Source: Cupriavidus taiwanensis
GTDB taxonomy: Bacteria > Pseudomonadota > Gammaproteobacteria > Burkholderiales > Burkholderiaceae
NCBI RefSeq assembly: GCF_900250115.1
Contig: NZ_LT984804.1
Span: 496,001 to 560,000, forward strand
Length of the DNA stretch: 64,000 nucleotides
Reading direction: 5' to 3'
Below the pieces are notes generated by a model, which worked only from the letters and a program-made list of their open reading frames with translations, had not been told where the DNA came from and ran no database searches. The position numbers and the translations under genes were made by a program. Below, piece after piece: positions 37,721 to 45,256 of the stretch (positions within the stretch are counted from its first letter, which is position 1; every line of letters starts with the position of its first letter).

Positions 37721-38506
37721 ATGGAATACCCGTATGACCTGTTCGGCCTGCGTGGCAAGGTGGCGGCCATCACCGGGGCCGCGCGCGGCATCGGCGCCGA
37801 GACCGCGCGCATGCTCGCGGCCTCCGGTGCCAGGGTGGCCGTGCTCGATGTGCTGGAGGCCGACGGCAGGGCGACCGCCGCGGCGATCTGCGCGGCCGGC
37901 GGCGAGGCCGCGTTCTGGCCGCTCGACGTCACCCGCGAAGACGAGGTGGCGCGCGTGTTCACCGAGATCGCCGAGCGCTTCGGCGGACTTGGCATCCTGG
38001 TCAACAACGCCGGCATCGAGGGGCCCAATGCGCCCACCCATGAAGTGGCGCTGGAGCAATGGCAGCAGGTGATGGCGGTGAACGTGACCGGCACCTTCCT
38101 GTGCACCAAGCACGCCATCGCGCACATGGAGCGCGCCGGCGGCGGCGCCATCGTCAACGTGTCGTCGATGTACGGCATCGCCGGCGGGCCGGACGTGCCG
38201 CCTTATCACGCGTCGAAGGCGGCGGTGCGGATGATGGCCAAGACCGACGCGCTGCTGTACGCCGGCAAGAACATCCGCGCCAATTCGATCCATCCCGGCT
38301 TTATCCGCACGCCGATGCTGGAACACGTGGCCCAGGCCTCGGGGCAGGGCGAGGGGCTGTTCGACTACCTGGGCAGCCTCACGCCCGCGGGCAAGGTCGG
38401 ACAGCCGCGCGACATCGCGGCCGGCATCCTCTACCTGGTGTCCGACGCGGGACGCTACGTCACCGGCGCCGAGCTGGTGATCGACGGCGGCTACACCGCA
38501 CGCTGA
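37721..38506 (+). CDS. SDR family oxidoreductase
   Basis: 261 residues. TGAARGIGAETARML, LDVLEAD (Asp after the second strand, favouring NAD), NNAGIEGP, catalytic Tyr/Lys in YHASKAAVRM, and VTGAELVIDGGYTAR at the end. A close match in style to 3-alpha/beta-hydroxysteroid or cyclohexanol dehydrogenases. Between the MhpC-like hydrolase (37-base gap) and the ketosteroid-isomerase-like gene (22-base gap), so it is part of the same transcript. Confidence 0.84.
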   Translation: MEYPYDLFGLRGKVAAITGAARGIGAETARMLAASGARVAVLDVLEADGRATAAAICAAGGEAAFWPLDVTREDEVARVFTEIAERFGGLGILVNNAGIEGPNAPTHEVALEQWQQVMAVNVTGTFLCTKHAIAHMERAGGGAIVNVSSMYGIAGGPDVPPYHASKAAVRMMAKTDALLYAGKNIRANSIHPGFIRTPMLEHVAQASGQGEGLFDYLGSLTPAGKVGQPRDIAAGILYLVSDAGRYVTGAELVIDGGYTAR

Positions 38507-38528
38507 AACCCACGAGCCGGAGCATTCC

Positions 38529-38927
38529 ATGTCCCAGGGCCCCAATCCCCATCCCGACAGCGCCGCCATGAAGGCGACGCTGCTCGCCTATGTCGAGCGC
38601 TTCAATGCCGCCGACGCGCACGGCGTTGCCGCCCTCTACGCCGACGACGCCACCGTGGAAGACCCGGTCGGCGCGCAGCCGGTCACCGGCAAGCCCGCCA
38701 TCCTGGCGTTCTACCAGCACGCCACCGCGCTGGGCGCGCGGCTGGAGGTGGTGGCGCCGCCGCGCGGCTCGCACGGCAACGCCGCCGCGCTGACCTTCGC
38801 CGTGCATGCGCGGCTGGAAGGGCGGCCGGCGCGCATCGACGTGACCGACATCATGAGCTTCGGCGAAGACGGCCGCATCCGCAGCATGCGCGCCCACTGG
38901 GGCCCGGACGACGTCCACTTCGTGTAA
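38529..38927 (+). CDS. Ketosteroid isomerase-like (NTF2 family) protein
   Basis: 132 residues. It follows bacterial delta-5-3-ketosteroid isomerase closely: AYVERFNAAD with Tyr21 for Tyr14, ATVEDPVG with Asp45 for Asp38, and VTDIMSFGEDGRIRSMRA with Asp107 for Asp99. All three catalytic positions therefore appear intact, unlike in most generic SnoaL/NTF2 proteins. It may isomerise an unsaturated ketone in the pathway. Located 22 bases after an SDR gene. Confidence 0.78.
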   Translation: MSQGPNPHPDSAAMKATLLAYVERFNAADAHGVAALYADDATVEDPVGAQPVTGKPAILAFYQHATALGARLEVVAPPRGSHGNAAALTFAVHARLEGRPARIDVTDIMSFGEDGRIRSMRAHWGPDDVHFV

Positions 38928-38940
38928 GCGCGCCGCGCCG

Positions 38941-39576
38941 ATGGCCCGCCACACCCGCGAGGATGCCGCCGTCACGCGCGCGCGCATCCTGGCCAGCGCG
39001 CAGCAGCTGATCCGCCACCGTGGCCTGCACTGCGTCACCGTCGACGACGTGGCGCGCGCCATCGGCATGACGCGCGGCGCCGTCTACGGACACTTCCGCT
39101 CCCGCGCCGAGCTGCTGGGCGCGCTGCTGTGCTGCGCCGAAGCGGATTTCGCCGCGCGGCTCGCGCCGCTGGCGCAGGGTGGCGCCGGCGCGCAGGCATT
39201 GGAGCAGGCGTTGCAGGCCTTCCTGCGCGGCGATGAGCTCGCGCGCCATGCCAGCCTGATCGCGGCGCTGCTGCAGCACAAGTGCGGCGAAGCCTGCGAG
39301 CTGTGTCCGCTGCGCGAGCGTGTGCTGCGCGGCGTGGAATCGCTGCGCGTTACCTTCGCCATGCTGTTGCCCAGCCCGGACCTGGCCGGCCTGCTGGTGG
39401 CGCACCTGTGGGGCCTGCTGGGCGCGCATGCCATGCACCTGGCGCCGTCCGGCCTGTCCGGCAGCGCCGCGGCGCTGGCCCGGCTGTACCAGGGCCATGC
39501 GCCGCTGTCCGACGCGCGCGCTTGCTGTCGGTCCGGCGCCACTTCCGACCCCGCGCTGATGCGGGATACCCCTTAG
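38941..39576 (+). CDS. TetR/AcrR family transcriptional regulator
   Basis: 211 residues. N-terminal TetR helix-turn-helix (RARILASAQQLIRHRGLHCVTVDDVARAIGMTRGAVYGHF region, about residues 13-55), then a helical ligand-binding domain with a Cys-rich spot (KCGEACELC). The body resembles the TtgR/AcrR efflux-repressor branch. It starts 13 bases after the isomerase-like gene and probably represses the divergent catabolic units. Confidence 0.85.
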   Translation: MARHTREDAAVTRARILASAQQLIRHRGLHCVTVDDVARAIGMTRGAVYGHFRSRAELLGALLCCAEADFAARLAPLAQGGAGAQALEQALQAFLRGDELARHASLIAALLQHKCGEACELCPLRERVLRGVESLRVTFAMLLPSPDLAGLLVAHLWGLLGAHAMHLAPSGLSGSAAALARLYQGHAPLSDARACCRSGATSDPALMRDTP

Positions 39577-39663
39577 TCTGCTCGGACGAAGAGTTCCGGG
39601 CCGCCGCTGACTACGATGCTCTCAATAGCCCGGATAAAAGCAGGGCAAGCGGAGGAGACAGCG

Positions 39664-39879
39664 ATGAAGCGGCTCGGATTGCGTTGGGTGGCAGGCCTGG
39701 TCGGGGCTGGCGCCGCCATGGGGGTGGCCTGGGGGCTGGCGGTGGATGCCAGGCAGGACGAGCGGCCCGCGGTGACGCTGCCAGCCGCGGCAGCTGCGCT
39801 GGAACGCTGCGACGACGCCTGCGTGCGCAGCCGCGGCGCCGCGGCGCTGGTGGTGCTGAGCCAGCGCCCGCCGCAGTAA
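39664..39879 (+). CDS. Small exported or membrane-anchored hypothetical protein
   Basis: 71 residues from the ATG at 39664, which has a GGAGGAGA ribosome-binding site. An N-terminal hydrophobic helix (WVAGLVGAGAAMGVAWGLAV) may be a signal anchor; the rest is short and polar with two Cys (CDDACV). No family recognised. Confidence 0.55.
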   Translation: MKRLGLRWVAGLVGAGAAMGVAWGLAVDARQDERPAVTLPAAAAALERCDDACVRSRGAAALVVLSQRPPQ

Positions 39880-39892
39880 CGCAATGCATATC

Positions 39893-39917
39893 GACCGGCC
39901 CGGGCTCCGGGCCGGTC
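39893..39917. terminator. Strong hairpin between convergent genes
   Basis: GACCGGCCCGG and CCGGGCCGGTC form a perfect 11-base stem with a three-base loop between the small gene at 39664 and the SRPBCC gene. No clear T-run on either side, but the position suits a bidirectional transcription end. Confidence 0.45.
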
Positions 39918-39930
39918 AGGCGCCGCCGGC

Positions 39931-40410
39931 TCAGCTGCGGCCGGCCTGCCGCTGCGCCTGCAGCGCTTCCGCGCGCGCCTTGACGTCGCGTGCCACCTGG
40001 TCGAAGCCCTGCTTCACCCAGGCACCGTGCTCGCACATGATGGTCTCGGCATTCAGGCCCAGGAACAGGTCGGTGGTGAAGTAGCGGGTCCGTCCCGGGC
40101 CGATCGCCTCCAGGTACTGGTCGCGCCGCGCGGCGTCCTTGTTCGTTTCGGTCGGGCGCTGCTCCCACGACAGCAGCCGCTCCGGTTCCCACGCCACCAG
40201 GTATTCATTGACCGGGATCACCTGGTCAGTGCCGGGAATGCGCACCTGCATGTGCACCATGTCGCCGAGCCGCCCGGTGGTTTCCAGCCCGGGACAGAAC
40301 GTATTCCATTCGCGGTAGCGCGCAAAGTCGGTCAGTACCTCCCACACCAGCGCTGCCGGTGCATCGATCTCCACCCGGATCGACGTCACCAGATTCTCTG
40401 CCTTGGCCAT
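39931..40410 (-). CDS. SRPBCC (START/Bet v1-like) family protein
   Basis: 159 residues from the ATG at 40410 with a GGAGGAG site. IRVEIDAPAALVWEVLTDFARYREWN is the standard first strand and helix of polyketide-cyclase/START-like folds, which bind hydrophobic ligands in a cavity. RYFTTDLFLG and a long C-terminal helix complete the fold. Function unknown; stands alone between repeats. Confidence 0.78.
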   Translation of the reverse strand: MAKAENLVTSIRVEIDAPAALVWEVLTDFARYREWNTFCPGLETTGRLGDMVHMQVRIPGTDQVIPVNEYLVAWEPERLLSWEQRPTETNKDAARRDQYLEAIGPGRTRYFTTDLFLGLNAETIMCEHGAWVKQGFDQVARDVKARAEALQAQRQAGRS

Positions 40411-40614
40411 GGTCTCCTCCTTCATCAAAAGTCATTGGGAAGGGAAACACTAGAGCCACCCGCCGAGGCCTCGCATACCCCGAACGGACCAGTCCGGGTG
40501 GACGAAGGCGGCGCCGTCGCGGTGATGCACATTGAGCCTCGGCCCCGCGCCAACGCGGTCCGGCGGCGGCGATGCGCGGCGGGGCCGCAATCTCCATCTG
40601 CTGTGAGCTTGGTG

Positions 40615-40644
40615 CCGGCCATCGGTGATGGCCGGTTTTTTTTT
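40615..40644 (+). terminator. Intrinsic terminator with no plus-strand gene upstream
   Basis: CCGGCCATC-GGT-GATGGCCGG (9-base stem) followed by nine T, the best-formed rho-independent terminator in the window. No plus-strand gene precedes it; the nearest (39664-39879) is about 735 bases away and the SRPBCC gene runs the other way. It may end an unrecognised small RNA starting around 40430-40500. Confidence 0.7.
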
Positions 40645-40710
40645 GTTCTTCGAAGGATTCCGGGGATGATGTGGATGCGCAGGGAGTGATGCGGTTGACT
40701 TCGTTGATGC

Positions 40711-41097
40711 GCCGGCCCTCACCCCCGCCCCTCTCCCGCACGCGCGCGGGAGAGGGGAGAAAACCAGCGGAAGAGAAAATCCTTTGCGCTCGCCCGCGAC
40801 AACGCGTGCGAGCGCAGCGAGGCACTCCGTGCCAGAGCAGTAGACCTGAGATAGGGAGCGCGCGCAGCGCAGCCGAAGGCGTCCCACCAATAACGGCCTT
40901 AGCAGGCGGCCACCGACCTAAGGTCGGGTTCGTCCATCCGCCCCCGAACGCCAGGCACCTCCAGGTAGCGTCAGCAGGTCGGAACCACCAGCCGCCTCAC
41001 CGCAAGTCACCACCGCTCGAACCACCAACGCCGCCTTAGCCAGCCGCTCAGGCGACGCGTTTCTTGCCTACTTCTTGTCGCTCGGACAAGAAGTAGG
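40711..41097. repeat. REP-like hairpins in long intergenic region
   Basis: The 778-base gap 40411-41188 holds no convincing gene. It carries a hairpin CCCCTCTCCCGC-N6-GCGGGAGAGGGG at 40728-40757, embedded in sequence shared with 29393-29441 (GCCGGCCCTCACCCCCGC start, GAGAAAAC after). A second perfect 13-base stem, CCTACTTCTTGTC-GCTCG-GACAAGAAGTAGG, is at 41067-41097, just downstream of the OYE gene, and may end its transcript. A short CCGACCTAAGGTCGG dyad lies near 40915. Confidence 0.65.
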
Positions 41098-41188
41098 TCG
41101 CCGGCTACGCCGGCGAAACAGCCACGCCCGCCAAGCACGACAAATGACCCACACCGTAGCAACCCTCTGCACGGAACCGACCATCCCA

Positions 41189-42298
41189 TCAGGCCACAGC
41201 GCGACCATCGTAGGCAAGATAGTCAGTGTATCCCTCAGCCCCGCCCCCGTAGTGAAGCGCGCGCACCGACGCCGCCAGCGGCCAATCGTTCCGCAGCCGT
41301 GCGACGAGATCAGGGTTGGCAATGAACGGCTCGCCGAATGCCGCCATGTCGATGCGGCCAGCGGCGATCAAGGCTTCGGCGCGCGCGCGCGTCATGCCTC
41401 CGGCAAGGATCAGCACGCCCTTGAAGCGGCGGCGGAAGCTGGCGAGGAAATCCTCCGGCATGGCCGAGCTGCCGCGCGTGCTCTGGTCCATCAGGTGCAC
41501 GTAAGCGATATTGCGACGGGACAGTTCGTCGGCGAGATGGAGATACGTGTCCTCGAGCCCGGCGTAGTGGCCCATGTCGCCGAGGCCGCCATAGGGAGAC
41601 AGCCGGATGGCCGTGCGCTGCGCACCGATGCGCGCCGCCACCGCATCGATGGCGGCCAGGGCGAAGCAAGTGCGGCTTGCCAGCGTGTCGCCGCGGAACT
41701 CATCGGTGCGGTCGTTCACGGTCGGGTTCAGGAACTGTTCGATCAGGTAGCCATTGGCACCATGCAGCTCGACCCCGTCGAAGCCGGCCTCGACCGCATT
41801 GGCCGCCGCTTCGGCGAAATCGGCGATGACCCCATAGACCTCCCCGGTCGTCAGTGCGCGGGGCACGGAGACATCGACCGCACCCGGCGTGCCGTCGGCG
41901 GTATAGCCCCAGGCCTTGGTGTCCTTCGCGAGCTGGCTGGTGGCACTGACCGGCTGGATGCCGCCGGGCTGGATCGACACATGGCTCACGCGGCCGACAT
42001 GCCAGAGCTGGGTGAAGATGGTGCCGCCCTTCGCATGGACGGCATTGGTGACCTTGCGCCAGCCTTGCACCTGTTGCGGGGTGTAAAGGCCGGGGTTGAA
42101 CAGGAAGCCCTGTGCGCTGGGAGAGATCACCGTACCTTCGGTCACGATCAGCCCGGCGTCGGCGCGTTGGCTGTAATAGAGCGCGTTGAGATCGTTGGGC
42201 ACCCCGTCCGGGTTGCGGGAACGGGTCAGCGGTGCCATGGCGATGCGGTTGGCGAGCTGGCGCTCGCCCAGGGTGAAGGGCTTGAACAGTAGACTCAT
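41189..42298 (-). CDS. Old Yellow Enzyme family alkene reductase (NemA-like)
   Basis: 369 residues, FMN-dependent TIM barrel: LANRIAMAPLTRSRNPDGVP at the N-terminus, FTQLWHVGR, VELHGANGYLIEQFL with active-site His/Asn, and the GRIDMAAFGEPFIANPDL phosphate-binding end. It reduces activated alkenes, N-ethylmaleimide, nitrate esters or quinones using NAD(P)H. Monocistronic; a dyad at 42421-42443 lies upstream and could be its operator. Confidence 0.9.
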   Translation of the reverse strand: MSLLFKPFTLGERQLANRIAMAPLTRSRNPDGVPNDLNALYYSQRADAGLIVTEGTVISPSAQGFLFNPGLYTPQQVQGWRKVTNAVHAKGGTIFTQLWHVGRVSHVSIQPGGIQPVSATSQLAKDTKAWGYTADGTPGAVDVSVPRALTTGEVYGVIADFAEAAANAVEAGFDGVELHGANGYLIEQFLNPTVNDRTDEFRGDTLASRTCFALAAIDAVAARIGAQRTAIRLSPYGGLGDMGHYAGLEDTYLHLADELSRRNIAYVHLMDQSTRGSSAMPEDFLASFRRRFKGVLILAGGMTRARAEALIAAGRIDMAAFGEPFIANPDLVARLRNDWPLAASVRALHYGGGAEGYTDYLAYDGRAVA

Positions 42299-42420
42299 TG
42301 GAGGACCTTGTTTGCGCAGGCCATGGCCATGGGGTACGTGGCCGCCGGCATGAATCGTTCTTGAATGGAGCGCAGTTTGCGCGCTTCATCCTTGTTGAGT
42401 AAGCCTGGTATCGGTCAAAG

Positions 42421-42443
42421 ACTTTTGAGTTGGTTTCAAAAGT
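42421..42443 (-). promoter_or_regulatory. ACTTTTGA-N7-TCAAAAGT dyad upstream of OYE gene
   Basis: A perfect 8-base inverted repeat with a 7-base spacer, about 125 bases upstream of the OYE start, in the 350-base divergent region 42299-42648. It includes T-N11-A, the LysR-type core. Regulators of electrophile-inducible reductases often bind such AT-rich dyads. No regulator gene is adjacent. Confidence 0.45.
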
Positions 42444-42648
42444 AAGAGATCCTCAGGCTGGGCCGTGGAGCGCACGGCGGCATCGTCAGGCGCGCTCGCG
42501 GCACCAGCAGCGTTTCATCGCGGACACATACCTGGGTCATCCATCGAGCCGATTTTCCATTCCCTTTCCGCCAACTAGATTGGGTGCATCGATGGCACCT
42601 TCGCGGCCGTCGACCTTTATGACCGCAGAGTCGGAGGAAGGGGAGCCC

Positions 42649-43914
42649 ATGAAAAACGCCCACATCAGAATGGCCGCCGTGCCATTCGCCTGCCTTGTCA
42701 TCATGCTCGCCGGCTGCGGCGGTGGCGGAGGGGGCGAATCGGCCTCTACCAGCGCCACCGCAAGCCCGGGCACTTCGACAGGCACGTCGCCAGGCACGTC
42801 GCCCGCACCTGCCGCGCCGACGTCGCCCGCACCGGCCGCGGCGACCACCAGTGCCATGCTGTCCGGCACCACCGATCCGGGGCCCGAGATCGGCAAGGAC
42901 GGGGACTACTACCTGAACACCGTGACCTGGATGATGTTCGGGCCCAAGGCCAATGGCGTGTGGCCCGCGGGGGTTTCGCTGGCAGGCCCCGGCGGCAATA
43001 CCGGTGCGGCGGGGAACACCATCCTGTCCGGCTCGGTCGATCCGACCGACAGCGTCGGCAACAACGGCGATTACTACATCAACACCTCGACCTCGACGCT
43101 GTTCGGCCCCAAGGCGAACGGCACCTGGCCCGCCGGCGTGCCGCTCGGCGGCACCACCGGCACGCCGCCACCGGGCGGTGGCGCGGTGCTGACCGGCGCC
43201 GGCGCGCCCGACAACAGCCTCGGCAACAACGGCGACTACTACCTCGACACCAGCACCTGGACGCTGTACGGGCCGAAGGCGGATGGCGTGTGGCCGGCAG
43301 GGGTCACGCTGAGCGGCGGGTCGGGCAGCGGCGGTACGGGCGGCACCGGCGGCACGGGTGGCACCACGGTCGGCAATGGCGGCCACGTCCTGTACGGCAG
43401 CGGCGCGCCGACCGACGACATCGGCGAGAACGGCGACTTCTATTTCGATACCACCACGTGGACGATGTACGGTCCCAAGCAGGACGGCAAATGGCCAGCC
43501 ACGGGCGTGACCATGGCCAACGGCACTGTCTACAACGGCAACTTCAACGTGCCGGATACGCTCAGCCGCGGCCGCTATGCCATGACCGGCGCCGGCGGGG
43601 CGGTGCCGCTGCCGTCGGACTTCGGGGTCGTGATTCCCTACGATTGCACCCGCGTCGCGCTTACGGCCAGCACGCTCGGCAAGGTGCAGGGCACGCTCGA
43701 CATCTCGGTGCACAAGGTGAGCGGTTCCGGGGCTTCGGTCGTGCTGGCACCGATGAATGACCTGAGCTGCAAGATCACCAATGGCCAGCAGCACTGCAGC
43801 AAGGAGGTGCCGGCCGGGGCGGTCACCCATGGCGACAAGCTCCAGGTCCAGGTCGACAACAACCAGGCTACCGACTGGGGCGGCCTTGCCGTCAACCTCG
43901 CCTGCATCAAGTAG
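42649..43914 (+). CDS. Lipoprotein with four GDYYLNT...GPK repeats
   Basis: 421 residues from the ATG at 42649 (AGGAAGGGGAGCC upstream). Lipobox ends at Cys23 (IMLAGC), followed by poly-Gly and a Ser/Thr/Pro linker. Then four repeats of about 45-residue units, each with IG-NGDYYL-T-TWT-YGPK--G-WPAGV, separated by Gly-rich linkers (GSGGTGGTGGTGG before the last). The final about 135 residues are a distinct domain with three Cys. The repeat resembles units often found beside collagen-like stretches in bacterial surface proteins. Probably an exported surface lipoprotein; function unknown. Confidence 0.7.
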   Translation: MKNAHIRMAAVPFACLVIMLAGCGGGGGGESASTSATASPGTSTGTSPGTSPAPAAPTSPAPAAATTSAMLSGTTDPGPEIGKDGDYYLNTVTWMMFGPKANGVWPAGVSLAGPGGNTGAAGNTILSGSVDPTDSVGNNGDYYINTSTSTLFGPKANGTWPAGVPLGGTTGTPPPGGGAVLTGAGAPDNSLGNNGDYYLDTSTWTLYGPKADGVWPAGVTLSGGSGSGGTGGTGGTGGTTVGNGGHVLYGSGAPTDDIGENGDFYFDTTTWTMYGPKQDGKWPATGVTMANGTVYNGNFNVPDTLSRGRYAMTGAGGAVPLPSDFGVVIPYDCTRVALTASTLGKVQGTLDISVHKVSGSGASVVLAPMNDLSCKITNGQQHCSKEVPAGAVTHGDKLQVQVDNNQATDWGGLAVNLACIK

Positions 43915-43920
43915 GCGGGA

Positions 43921-43951
43921 CGGGCGGCAGGGGCAGGTCTCCTGCCGCCCG
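43921..43951 (+). terminator. Hairpin after lipoprotein gene
   Basis: CGGGCGGCAGG and CCTGCCGCCCG form a perfect 11-base stem with a nine-base loop, seven bases after the lipoprotein stop. No T-run, but the position suits a transcription end before the sigma-54 region. Confidence 0.5.
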
Positions 43952-44059
43952 CTATCGCGCAGACCGCAGGCGGCGTGAAGCCGGTGAAGGCGTGGGCAGG
44001 TCGCGCCATGCCGGACGGGGGGATCACGCCAACCCTGCATTCCACACTGCGCCCGGGCA

Positions 44060-44119
44060 GCGAAGCATGCTTCGCCCGAGCCCTCACTCCAGGCCGGCCC
44101 CGCGCGAAGCGCGGTTCGC
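44060..44119 (+). promoter_or_regulatory. Two GCGAA-N6-TTCGC dyads, candidate sigma-54 enhancer sites
   Basis: GCGAAGCATGCTTCGC (44060-44075) is a perfect 16-base palindrome; GCGAAGCGCGGTTCGC (44104-44119) matches it at 13 of 16 positions. Their centres are 44 bases apart, about four helical turns, and lie about 140 and 100 bases upstream of the predicted sigma-54 transcription start. This is the arrangement expected for an activator such as the one encoded at 51534-52898. Confidence 0.6.
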
Positions 44120-44183
44120 CGCCGGTCGCGGAGGACTTTCCGGATATCTCGCCTTTTCAGGGACTTAGACGTTCCGTGCGGGC

Positions 44184-44199
44184 TGGCACGCCGCGTGCA
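44184..44199 (+). promoter_or_regulatory. Sigma-54 (-24/-12) promoter
   Basis: TGGCACG-CCGC-GTGCA matches the RpoN consensus TGGCACG-N4-TTGCA with a single difference; the invariant GG and GC have the correct 10-base gap. Transcription should start near 44210, giving a leader of about 48 bases before the gene at 44258. It would require an AAA+ activator. Confidence 0.75.
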
Positions 44200-44257
44200 C
44201 AAGATGGGCACGCGAGTTCCGCTGCGGCTCGCCAACCTAACCTGAAAGGAGCTGCAA

Positions 44258-45205
44258 ATGCACGATATCGGGACTTCCAGGCCGGGCGGCTGGGGCACCG
44301 GCTACAACGAGCTCGAGCAGGAGCTGGCCTCGGAGCTGATGGAGGCCGGCGAGCTGGGCCAGGAACTCGGCGGCATGGCGACGGAGTTCGAAGGCGAATT
44401 CGAGGGCGAGGGGGAATTCGAGAACGAGTTCGAGCAAGAGGTCTCCGGCGAGATGCAGGAGATGGAACTGGCGGCCGAGCTGCTGGCCGTCAACAGCGAA
44501 CAGGAAATGGAGCAGTTCCTGGGCGGCCTGGTGCGTTCGGTGGGACGCGCCGCCAGCAGCTTTGCCAGGTCGTCGGCGGGCAAGGCGCTGGGCGGCATCC
44601 TGCGTTCGGCGGCCAAGGCGGCGCTGCCGGTGGTGGGCAGCGCGCTCGGCAACCTGGTGGTGCCGGGCGCGGGTGGCGCGATCGGCGGCAAGCTCGCCAG
44701 CATGGCCGGCAGCGCGCTTGGCCTCGAGCTGGAGGGGCTGAGCAACGAGGACCGCGAGTTCGAGGTGGCGCGCCGCGTGGTGCGCATCGGCCAGCAGGCA
44801 ACCCGCAACCTGCTGACCATGCCGCGCAACGTGCCGCCGTCGCGGGCCGCGCGCGCGGCGTTCCTGCAGGCCGCGCGCCAGGTGGCGCCGGGGCTGCTGC
44901 CCGCCATGCGCACGATTTCGCAGAACGGCGTGGCGGCGGCGCGGCAGATGGGCACGGCGCCGATCTTCGGGCCGGCGGCCAGCGGTGCCGCCGCGGCGCA
45001 GCCCGTGGCCGGCCTCGCCGCCGCGGTACGCGCACCGTATGCGGGCTACGCCAACGGCGGCGCGGGGTCGTGCCCGTCGTGCGGCAATGGCGCCGCGCAA
45101 GGCGGCCTGGGCGCGGCGGCGCTGCCGATGGGCGGGCAGTGGCGGCGCTCGCGCAACGGGCGCGCGCTGATCCTGTACCTGGCACCGCCACGGCCGATGT
45201 TCTGA
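44258..45205 (+). CDS. Acidic-repeat, glycine-zipper protein of unknown function
   Basis: 315 residues, no recognised family. Residues about 15-75 are very acidic with repeats such as EFEGEFEGEGEFENEFEQE and methionine/leucine-rich helices. Residues about 90-155 are basic then hydrophobic and Gly/Ala-rich (AALPVVGSALGNLVVPGAGG, GGKLASMAGSALG), resembling glycine-zipper or bacteriocin-like membrane-active segments. The rest is Arg/Ala-rich helix, then a Gly-rich tail with CPSCGNG. There is no typical signal peptide. First gene after the sigma-54 promoter, with a GAAAGGAG site. It could be a membrane-active effector, a precursor polypeptide or a structural component; none is proven. Confidence 0.7.
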   Translation: MHDIGTSRPGGWGTGYNELEQELASELMEAGELGQELGGMATEFEGEFEGEGEFENEFEQEVSGEMQEMELAAELLAVNSEQEMEQFLGGLVRSVGRAASSFARSSAGKALGGILRSAAKAALPVVGSALGNLVVPGAGGAIGGKLASMAGSALGLELEGLSNEDREFEVARRVVRIGQQATRNLLTMPRNVPPSRAARAAFLQAARQVAPGLLPAMRTISQNGVAAARQMGTAPIFGPAASGAAAAQPVAGLAAAVRAPYAGYANGGAGSCPSCGNGAAQGGLGAAALPMGGQWRRSRNGRALILYLAPPRPMF

Positions 45206-45256
45206 ACCGCTCCCGCTCGCTCCCGACATTCGCGCTACGACTCCGAGGCCGCCGTC

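Noticed and set aside
40411..41188. Several short frames in the long intergenic region
   Set aside because: They run through hairpin repeats and have proline/arginine-rich, non-conserved translations.
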